A stretch of 64,000 nucleotides of DNA, from the NCBI RefSeq assembly GCF_017301635.1, contig NZ_CP071091.1:3918001-3982000 (forward strand), given 5' to 3'. This document shows positions 38,744-45,437 of the stretch, one piece after another. Both the position numbers and the translations under genes were made by a program. The stretch comes from Myxococcus landrumus (GTDB taxonomy: Bacteria > Myxococcota > Myxococcia > Myxococcales > Myxococcaceae). How positions within the stretch are numbered: position 1 is the stretch's first letter; each line of letters starts with the position of its first letter. Below the pieces are notes generated by a model that had not been told where the DNA came from, ran no database searches, and was given only the letters and a program-made list of their open reading frames with translations.

Positions 38744-39025
38744 ATGGGAGCTTTGAAGTTCATCGTCTGGACGGTCTGCGCGGTGGGGCTCGGCATCTTC
38801 CTGTCGTCGGGCAACGTGGATGGGCGCACGCCGCTGCAGCACATGGAGCGGACCTGGAAGCGCACCGTGAAGCCCGACACCATGGACCGGATGAAGGATG
38901 GGCTGGAGGACGCCTACGAGGACGCCAAGGGCGCCGTCTCCCGCTCGACGGATGCAGCACCTCGCGAGCGCATCACCGCGGAGGACCGTGCGGCGGTCGA
39001 CCGCATCATCGCGAAGAAGAAGTAG
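38744..39025 (+). CDS. Small membrane-anchored hypothetical protein
   Basis: The 93-residue product starts at ATG 38744 with GGAGG eight bases upstream. An N-terminal membrane segment (FIVWTVCAVGLGIFLSSG) is followed by a charged helical tail (RMKDGLEDAYEDAKGAV) ending in lysines. Divergent from the CFI-box gene. No family is recognised. Confidence 0.6.
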   Translation: MGALKFIVWTVCAVGLGIFLSSGNVDGRTPLQHMERTWKRTVKPDTMDRMKDGLEDAYEDAKGAVSRSTDAAPRERITAEDRAAVDRIIAKKK

Positions 39026-39108
39026 CCTGGCGGACAGGTCCGCTTCCGCACCACGGCCCCCCTCCCTAGCTTGCGTGGGTGGGCGGCCGGTCGGGGCGGA
39101 GGCGGGGC

Positions 39109-40356
39109 ATGCACAAGGCTCCATTCAAGAATGTCGTCATCATCACCGCGCTCCTGTGCGCGCTCTGGGTGCCCGGACAAGCCGCCGGGCGCGAGCGGGG
39201 ACGACTGTGGCTCGAGGCCCAGAACCGTTCGCTGGAGAACCAGCGCGCCACGCTGAGCCAGGTGGCTCGCCAGGCGATGCCCTCGGTGGTCTCCATCACC
39301 ACCCGACAGCCCGCCGAAGACGCTTCCGCGTCCGGTGAGGAGCCGCAGAAGGGCATCGGCTCCGGCTTCGTCATCCACCCGTCCGGGTACATCCTCACCA
39401 GCGCCCATGTCGTGGAGGGAGCGACCGAGGTCGTCGTCTCCCTGATGCATCCGCGCGGCTACGCGGAGGAGTACGTCGCCCAGGTCGTGGGCGAGGACAA
39501 CCGGACCGACTGCGCGCTCCTGAAAATCGACGCCCCGCGCAAGCTCCCGGTGCTCAAGCTCGCGTCGAGCTCCCACGTGCGCTCGGCGGACTGGATTGTC
39601 GTCATCGGCAATCCATTCGGACTGTCCCAGTCCGTGACGGTGGGCGTGGTCAGCTACATGGGCCGCACGGATGTGACGCCCAACGGGCGCGACGGCGACT
39701 TCGACTACATGCAGATGGACGCGTCCATCAACCCGGGCAACTCGGGCGGCCCCGTGCTGGACATGCACGGGGACGTCGTCGCGGTGGCCAACGCCGTGAA
39801 CGTGGCGGGACAGGGCATCGGCTTCGCCATCCCCATCGACATCGCGAAGACGGTGATTCCGCAGCTGCGAGCCCACGGGCGCGTGCGCCGTGGCTGGCTG
39901 GGCATCAGCGTGCAGGACTTCACCCCCGAGGTGGCCGAGGCCTTCAACCTGAGCCACGGCCCGGGTGTGGTGGTGACGGACGTGGTGGAGGATGGCCCGG
40001 GCGAACGCGCGGGGCTGCTCAGCGGCGATGTCATCGTGGGACTCGACACGCGGCGCGTGCAGCGGGCGCACACCCTGCGGTGGCAGGTGGCCGCCCGGGG
40101 CGTGGGCCGGAACGTGAAGCTGCGTATCCACCGGCTGGGCAAGCCCATGCGCCTCACGGTGCGGCTGGAGGAGATGCCAGATGACGGGCCCGTCCCCGCC
40201 TCCTTGGCCGCCCACCGGCAGGGCCGGCGCCCCACCCGCGCCCAGTCCGTCCTGGAGGACCTCCTGTCGCCCGTCCCCCGGTCCAAGTCCTTCCCGTCTC
40301 CCCCGCCTTCCGAGGCGGCGGACCCGGATTCCAGGGAGGGCGAACAGGCGCCTTGA
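39109..40356 (+). CDS. HtrA/DegP-type serine protease with one PDZ domain
   Basis: Periplasmic quality-control protease. The 415-residue product has a signal sequence (FKNVVIITALLCALWVPGQAAG, quoted whole only as a range 6-27), and a trypsin-like domain with His100 (TSAHVVEG), Asp134 (NRTDCALL) and Ser212 (NPGNSGGP). One PDZ domain follows at about 255-350 (GWLGISVQDFTPEVAEAF, LLSGDVIVGLD), then a disordered basic and proline-rich tail. The ATG at 39109 has GGAGG six bases before it. Confidence 0.92.
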   Translation: MHKAPFKNVVIITALLCALWVPGQAAGRERGRLWLEAQNRSLENQRATLSQVARQAMPSVVSITTRQPAEDASASGEEPQKGIGSGFVIHPSGYILTSAHVVEGATEVVVSLMHPRGYAEEYVAQVVGEDNRTDCALLKIDAPRKLPVLKLASSSHVRSADWIVVIGNPFGLSQSVTVGVVSYMGRTDVTPNGRDGDFDYMQMDASINPGNSGGPVLDMHGDVVAVANAVNVAGQGIGFAIPIDIAKTVIPQLRAHGRVRRGWLGISVQDFTPEVAEAFNLSHGPGVVVTDVVEDGPGERAGLLSGDVIVGLDTRRVQRAHTLRWQVAARGVGRNVKLRIHRLGKPMRLTVRLEEMPDDGPVPASLAAHRQGRRPTRAQSVLEDLLSPVPRSKSFPSPPPSEAADPDSREGEQAP

Positions 40357-40407
40357 GCCCTGGGACCACACCGGTCTTCCGGCGTGTCCTTGCGTTCGGG
40401 TGGCATG

Positions 40408-40431
40408 GGCGCTAGACAGTGCGCCTTTTTT
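40408..40431 (+). terminator. Rho-independent terminator after the HtrA gene
   Basis: GGCGC (40408-40412) and GCGCC (40421-40425) form a stem directly followed by six Ts (40426-40431), 52 bases after the protease stop. Confidence 0.75.
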
Positions 40432-40448
40432 CGTACCCGGCGGATGGT

Positions 40449-40462
40449 CCACTCCAGAGTGG
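40449..40462 (+). promoter_or_regulatory. Palindrome in the leader of the zinc-binding gene
   Basis: CCACTC, two bases, GAGTGG form a perfect 6-base inverted repeat 40 bases before the ATG at 40502. It may be an operator or a small RNA hairpin. Confidence 0.3.
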
Positions 40463-40501
40463 CGCCGCGGTTCTCGTATCGATTCGCAGGAGAGTTCCAC
40501 A

Positions 40502-40774
40502 ATGGCCGAGGCCACCCCGACGACCCAGAAGAAGCTCACCAAATGGCCCCGCACCGCCAAGGGCGGTGGCAAGAAGGCTTGCTCCGTGGAGGGCTGCAAG
40601 CGCCCCTACCGCGCCAAGAGCTACTGCTTCTTCCACTACAAGACCTGGCGCCAGGGCGACCTGCCCCACTCGCGCTACCGCACCTGCTCCAAGCCCGAGT
40701 GCCGCACCAAGGTCCTCAAGGCCGGTCTGTGCGAGAAGCACCACGCCGAGACGTACAAGAAGGACGCGGCGTAA
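40502..40774 (+). CDS. Small basic Cys/His-rich zinc-binding protein
   Basis: The 90-residue product is basic throughout. Its lysine-rich N-terminus (TTQKKLTKWPRTAKGGGKK) is followed by two Cys/His clusters: CSVEGCKRPYRAKSYCFFH and CSKPECRTKVLKAGLCEKH, the second repeating the first. Each cluster looks like a C3H zinc site. Such a basic tandem zinc protein is likely to bind nucleic acid. A normal GGAG and its own leader after a terminator point to separate expression. I do not know a function. Confidence 0.75.
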   Translation: MAEATPTTQKKLTKWPRTAKGGGKKACSVEGCKRPYRAKSYCFFHYKTWRQGDLPHSRYRTCSKPECRTKVLKAGLCEKHHAETYKKDAA

Positions 40775-40831
40775 GCATCCCGCCGTCGTGCTCGCAGCGG
40801 CGCCGGGGGCTTTTCCCTGCCAGGTGATTCC

Positions 40832-41260
40832 TCAGGTCAGGGAGAAGTGCCCCGCGCCACCGCGCGCCCCAGTTGCTCGAAGGCCGTGAGCCTCGGCTCC
40901 GCCTCGCACTGGGTCCGCCCGTGCCCGCATCTCCGTCCGCTCCAGTTCGTTCAGCAGGTGCTCCGCCGCCCACGGGTTGAGGGAGTCCGTGGACAGCATC
41001 CCCTCGCGCATCTGGCTCGCCAGCGCGTCGAGTTCCCCTGTCGCGTTCCGGGCTCCACCTCCACACCTCCATTGGCCGGCGACGGGCCCAGCGCCTGACG
41101 GTGACAGGGCTACAACAGTACCTCGGAGGACCGGGCCAGATTCATGGACGGCTGGGCGTCGTCCCCGAGGAGCCAGCCCTTGCTCGGGCATTCCACGCTG
41201 CTCGCCACCGAACACCCACGCCACGCGCCTCTCGAGCCTGGGTACGAGACGAGGTGCCAA
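40832..41260 (-). pseudogene. Possible downstream part of a degraded gene
   Basis: Only the last 65 or so residues of this frame look coding (LDALASQMREGMLSTDSLNP, HLLNELERTEMRARAD). The upstream part of the frame is a shadow. It lies just downstream, in another frame, of the coding-looking frame at 41110-41433; the two together could be one gene broken by a frameshift. A short separate gene starting at an internal ATG is the alternative. Confidence 0.35.
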
Positions 41261-41433
41261 CCGCGTACACTCAGCGCCTCGAGCACCGCATGGGCAGTGG
41301 TCAGGGGCGCCAACACCGCGTCACCTTTGACGAGGACGCTCTCGGCACCGCGGAACGAAGAGGTGGCTGGGTCGGAATGGACCAATCGCGGCAAGGCGAA
41401 GCGAGCCCCATCCCACGAGCGTCCGACGCGCAC
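41110..41433 (-). CDS. Hypothetical protein, possibly truncated
   Basis: The 107-residue product from GTG 41433 has good codon bias and a mixed alpha-beta pattern (LVKGDAVLAPLTTAHAVLEAL, WHLVSYPGSRGAW). No ribosome binding site is visible. It stops at 41110 while a coding-looking frame continues downstream in another register, so it may be the front part of a frameshifted gene. Confidence 0.4.
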   Translation of the reverse strand: MRVGRSWDGARFALPRLVHSDPATSSFRGAESVLVKGDAVLAPLTTAHAVLEALSVRGWHLVSYPGSRGAWRGCSVASSVECPSKGWLLGDDAQPSMNLARSSEVLL

Positions 41434-41512
41434 GTTCGATGGAGGACACCGGGGACATGCGCCGCTGGACGCATGACGCCGAGTTTAGCTGGTTGATCCT
41501 GAAGCAGATCGG

Positions 41513-41518
41513 TATATT
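41513..41518 (+). promoter_or_regulatory. Candidate minus-10 element of the lipoprotein gene
   Basis: TATATT lies nine bases before the ATG at 41528. TTGATC at 41493 is upstream but the spacer is only 14 bases. The transcript would have almost no leader. Confidence 0.4.
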
Positions 41519-41527
41519 CCCGCCTGT

Positions 41528-42118
41528 ATGCGTCGCGTGCCTCCTGGCTTGCTCTTGTCGCTCGTCGCCGTGCTCACCGCTTGTGGTGGCGCGGGCACGC
41601 CCGTGCGCGCGACCATGAGCGCTCGTCAGGCGCTCGCACACCCGCCCGAGTTCCTTGAGTTCGAGTCTCCCGCCACGCGGCTGGAGATGTTCCGCGAGGT
41701 GGCGCGTCAGTCGGACGTGGAAGCGGGTCAGGCGGCGCAGGCGCTGGTGCTCTTCCCCATCAGCCAGAATGGGGAGCTGCTGGCGGCCCCGGGCTTCGAC
41801 GTGCGCATGGACCTGTTCCAGGCGCCGGATGCGGGCAAGGGGCTGCAGCTCGTGCTGGAGGCTCGCGCGGGTGAGCGTTGGCCGGAAGACCGTCGGGAGA
41901 GCCTCCAGGGCTTGTCCGAGCGGGAAGCCGCCGAGCTGGTAGCCCGCACGCTGCTCGCGCACTGGGGCATCCAGCCCGAGGGTGCGGTGCAGGTCGACCG
42001 GGCGTCCAGCGCGCCGTACGCGGTTGCTTACGTGGACGGTATCCTGCGTATCAATCCAGCTTTCCTCTATCTGGCGGCTGCCTACGGTCCTGCTTCCATG
42101 CCGGCCGCGCTCCAGTAG
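41528..42118 (+). CDS. Hypothetical lipoprotein
   Basis: The 196-residue product has a lipobox LTAC (Cys19), so it is anchored in a membrane. The mature part has a helical segment (ATRLEMFREVARQSDVEAG) and strands (QLVLEARAGERW, YAVAYVDGILRINPAFLY). It lies upstream of purC with a 72-base gap. No family is recognised. Confidence 0.7.
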   Translation: MRRVPPGLLLSLVAVLTACGGAGTPVRATMSARQALAHPPEFLEFESPATRLEMFREVARQSDVEAGQAAQALVLFPISQNGELLAAPGFDVRMDLFQAPDAGKGLQLVLEARAGERWPEDRRESLQGLSEREAAELVARTLLAHWGIQPEGAVQVDRASSAPYAVAYVDGILRINPAFLYLAAAYGPASMPAALQ

Positions 42119-42190
42119 AGTCCCGCGCCCGAAGCAGCCCCCCCTCCTCGTCGGACTTCACCTTCCCGAGGGGCGGGCCGCGAGGCGCCA

Positions 42191-43150
42191 GTGAATACCT
42201 CCGCACTCCACGCTCAGCTTCCCCTCACGCTCCGCCAGGTGGACCTGCCGGCGCTCGGCCAGCACTACCGTGGCAAGGTCCGCGACACGTATCGCCAGGG
42301 CGACTCGCTCGTCCTCGTGACCACGGACCGGCTCTCCGCGTTCGACCACGTCCTCACCACCATCCCCTTCAAGGGCGAGGTGCTCAACCGGCTCTCGTCC
42401 TTCTGGTTCGAGAGGACGAAGCACATCTGCCCCAACCACGTGCTGGACGTCCCGGACGCCAACGTCACCGTGGCGCGCGCCTGTCAGCCCTTCACCGTGG
42501 AGGTGGTGATTCGCGGCTACCTCACCGGCAGCCTGTGGCGTGACTACGAGAAGGGCACGCACACCGCCTATGGCCTGCCCTTCCCCGCGGGCATGCGCAA
42601 GGACGAGGCCTTCCCCTCGCCCATCATCACCCCGTCCACGAAGGCGGAGTACGGGCAGCACGACGAGCCCATCTCCGAGAAGGAGATTCTCGCGCGCGGA
42701 CTGGCCAGCCCCCGAGACTGGGCCCGCATCACCGAAGCGGCGCGAGGCCTGTTCGCGGAGGGCCAGAAGTGGGCGCGCACCCGGGGCCTCATCCTCGTGG
42801 ATACGAAGTACGAGTTCGGCAAGGTGGGCGACGACATCTACGTCATCGACGAGATGCACACCCCGGACTCCAGCCGCTACTGGGTGGCGGACGAGTACGA
42901 GGCGCGCTTCGCCAAGGGCGAGGACCAGCGCATGCTCGACAAGGAGAACATCCGCCAGTGGCTCATCCGCGAGCGGGGCTTCTCCGGCCACGGCACGCCG
43001 CCGGCCATTCCCGATGATGTTCGCGTGGAGCTGGCCACCAAGTACGTCGCGGCCTTCGAGCAGATCACCGGCACGTCGCTGACGCTGGAGCCAGGCGACG
43101 TGCACGCGCGCATCGAGCGGAACCTGCGGCAGAAGGGCTACCTGAAGTAG
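42191..43150 (+). CDS. purC: SAICAR synthase
   Basis: Purine pathway enzyme joining aspartate to CAIR with ATP. The 319-residue product has the family signatures: YRGKVRDTYRQGDSLVLVTT (19-38 approx.), DRLSAFDHVL, the LTGSLWRDYEKG loop, and the ATP-binding LILVDTKYEFGKVGDDIYVIDE, quoted in part. Length is that of the larger, about 300-residue form. The GTG start sits at the end of a GC-rich leader. It is convergent with purB. Confidence 0.96.
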   Translation: MNTSALHAQLPLTLRQVDLPALGQHYRGKVRDTYRQGDSLVLVTTDRLSAFDHVLTTIPFKGEVLNRLSSFWFERTKHICPNHVLDVPDANVTVARACQPFTVEVVIRGYLTGSLWRDYEKGTHTAYGLPFPAGMRKDEAFPSPIITPSTKAEYGQHDEPISEKEILARGLASPRDWARITEAARGLFAEGQKWARTRGLILVDTKYEFGKVGDDIYVIDEMHTPDSSRYWVADEYEARFAKGEDQRMLDKENIRQWLIRERGFSGHGTPPAIPDDVRVELATKYVAAFEQITGTSLTLEPGDVHARIERNLRQKGYLK

Positions 43151-43182
43151 CCCTCCCGCGTGGGTCCACGACAAGGCCGGGG

Positions 43183-44496
43183 CTACTCGCTCCGGCCGAA
43201 GACGCGGCGGAAGATGTCGTCCATGTGCCGCGTGTGGTAGCCCGGGGAGAAGCAGTCGTTGATCTCCTCGGGCGTCATCATCTTGCACAGGTCCGCGTCC
43301 GCGAGCAGCGCCTGCCGGAAGTCCACGCCCTCCTCGTAGAGCTTCATCGCGTTGCGCTGGACGATGACGTAGGCGGCCTGCCGGTCCATGCCCTTGCGCG
43401 CCAGCTCCAAGAGGAGCCGCTGCGAGTTCACCACCCCGCCCAACAGGTCCAGGTTCTTCTTCATCTGCTCGGGGTAGACGCGCAGGTCCTCCATCAGCCG
43501 GGCGAAGCGCATCAGCATGAAGTCCGCGAGGATGGTGGCGTCCGGGCCGATGACGCGCTCCACGGACGAGTGGGAGATGTCCCGCTCGTGCCACAGCGCC
43601 ACGTCCTCCATCGCGCTCACCGCGTAGCCGCGCAAGAGGCGCGCAAGGCCCGTGAGGTTCTCCGAGAGGATGGGGTTGCGCTTGTGAGGCATCGCGCTGG
43701 AGCCCTTCTGCCCGGCGGTGAAGGGCTCCTCCGCCTCGCGCACCTCGGTGCGCTGCAGGTGGCGAATCTCCACCGCGAACTTCTCGATGCTCGCGCCGAG
43801 CAGCGCCAACGCGGTGAAGTACTCGGCGTGCCTGTCACGCTGCACCACCTGGCTGGAGGCCGGCGCGGGCTTCAGGCCCAGCTTCTTGCAGACGTACTCC
43901 TCCACGGCCGGAGGCAGGTGCGCGAAGGTGCCGACGGCGCCGGAAATCATGCCCGTGGCGATGGTCTCCCGAGCGTGCACGAGCCGCGTCCGGGCGCGGC
44001 GGAGCTCGTCGTACCAGATGGCCAGCTTGTGGCCGAACGTCACGGGCTCCGCGTGGATGCCGTGGCTGCGGCCCATCTGCAGCGTGTGCTTGTGCTCGAA
44101 GGCGCGCTTCTCCACCGCGGCCATCACCCGCTCCAGGTCCTGGAGGATGAGGTCCATGGCGTCGCGCAACGTCATCCCCAGCGACGTGTCCAGCACGTCC
44201 GAGGACGTCATGCCCAGGTGCAGCCAGCGTGCGCTGGGCCCGACGCGCTCCTCCATGAAGGTGAGGAACGCGATGACGTCGTGCTTGGTGGTGCGCTCGA
44301 TTTCCTCGATGCGCGCGGCGTCGGCGGGCGTGAAGTCCCCCGCACGCTGGACACAGTCCTCCAGCGCCTCACGAGGGGCCAGCCCCGCCTCGACCATCCC
44401 CTCCAGCGCGGCGAGCTCCACGTCGCGCCAACGGCGCAAGCGGGCCACATCGGACCAGAGGTTGGACATCTCCTGTCGGCTGTATCGCGGAATCAC
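43183..44496 (-). CDS. purB: Adenylosuccinate lyase
   Basis: Catalyses two fumarate-releasing steps of purine synthesis, including the one right after PurC. The 437-residue product has the superfamily signature SSAMPHKRNP near residue 275, TSSDVLDT (substrate loop) and GRSHGIHAEP with the catalytic histidine. The GTG start overlaps the stop of the next upstream gene (GTGA), so it is transcribed with the substrate-binding protein and kinase genes. Confidence 0.96.
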   Translation of the reverse strand: MIPRYSRQEMSNLWSDVARLRRWRDVELAALEGMVEAGLAPREALEDCVQRAGDFTPADAARIEEIERTTKHDVIAFLTFMEERVGPSARWLHLGMTSSDVLDTSLGMTLRDAMDLILQDLERVMAAVEKRAFEHKHTLQMGRSHGIHAEPVTFGHKLAIWYDELRRARTRLVHARETIATGMISGAVGTFAHLPPAVEEYVCKKLGLKPAPASSQVVQRDRHAEYFTALALLGASIEKFAVEIRHLQRTEVREAEEPFTAGQKGSSAMPHKRNPILSENLTGLARLLRGYAVSAMEDVALWHERDISHSSVERVIGPDATILADFMLMRFARLMEDLRVYPEQMKKNLDLLGGVVNSQRLLLELARKGMDRQAAYVIVQRNAMKLYEEGVDFRQALLADADLCKMMTPEEINDCFSPGYHTRHMDDIFRRVFGRSE

Positions 44497-45437
44497 TCGT
44501 AGACCTTCACGGCAAAGTCCCGCCGCGCCGCGAACCGGAGGAGCTCCAGCACGGGCTCGGAGGACGGACCCAACTTCTTGGCGGTGGTGAGATTGATGGA
44601 CAGGTCCAACCCTTCCGGCTGCGCCACCGCCAGCGCCCCCGGGTCGACCTTCTCGTGGATGATGCGATTGGCCAGCCGTCCCGCTTGCAGGCCAATGGCC
44701 AGGGGACTGGGTGACAACGCCAGCGCCGCACCCTCCTTCACCTGGCTGGGGGTGAGCGCGATGAGCGGCAGCCGCTTCGACTGCGCGAAGGCGATGAGCT
44801 CCTGGACGACGGCGGCGTTACCCACCGTCTTGTCCGCCACCATCAGCAGCGCGTCCACCCGGCCCGCCGCGCTCTCGAGCACCTTCTCCACCTTCGCCGG
44901 AGAGTCGACCTCCAGCGCGAGGATGGAGAGGTTCCTCGACGCGGCGGAGCTCTGCGCATGCGTCACCGTGCTCGCGGAGAAGCGCGGGTCATGCACCATG
45001 CCCACGCGGCGGACCTTGGGCGACACCGCGACGAGCGCCTCCAGCTCCGGCCCCAAATCACTGGTGAGGGAGATGCCGGTGACGTTGGGCCCCTCCAGTC
45101 CGTACTTCTCGTAGTACGGCACCATGGCGAAGAGGACGGGAATGTCCTCCCCCAACGAGCGCCTCGCGGCGTTGGCCGCCAGCGGCCCCAGGGCCAACAC
45201 CAGCGCGGGCTTCTGCGCCGCCAGCTTCTTGAAGACGCGCGCGGCGGCTCCCGGGCTCTCGTCGAGCATCATCTCCTGCACCTCCGCGCGAGCTTCAGCG
45301 GAGAAGCCCGCGATGACGGAGGCATACGGCGCCAGGTTGGCGGACTTCACCGCCACCACTCGTGGGCGAGCACTCGCCTGGGCCATCGCGGCCGCTGGCA
45401 ACAGGGAGAGCCAGAGCACGAGTGCCAGCCGGCTCAT
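44493..45437 (-). CDS. ABC transporter substrate-binding protein (ABC_sub_bind type)
   Basis: The 314-residue product has a signal peptide (to AAAMAQA) and the type I periplasmic binding fold: VVAVKSANLAPYASVIAGF, LVLALGPLAANAARR, VGMVHDP, then LLMVADKTVGNAAVVQELIAFA, quoted in part. The family usually binds small molecules such as amino acids or tryptophan analogues. No permease or ATPase is next to it, so it may serve as a sensor. Overlaps at both ends: ATGA with the kinase and GTGA with purB. Confidence 0.85.
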   Translation of the reverse strand: MSRLALVLWLSLLPAAAMAQASARPRVVAVKSANLAPYASVIAGFSAEARAEVQEMMLDESPGAAARVFKKLAAQKPALVLALGPLAANAARRSLGEDIPVLFAMVPYYEKYGLEGPNVTGISLTSDLGPELEALVAVSPKVRRVGMVHDPRFSASTVTHAQSSAASRNLSILALEVDSPAKVEKVLESAAGRVDALLMVADKTVGNAAVVQELIAFAQSKRLPLIALTPSQVKEGAALALSPSPLAIGLQAGRLANRIIHEKVDPGALAVAQPEGLDLSINLTTAKKLGPSSEPVLELLRFAARRDFAVKVYE

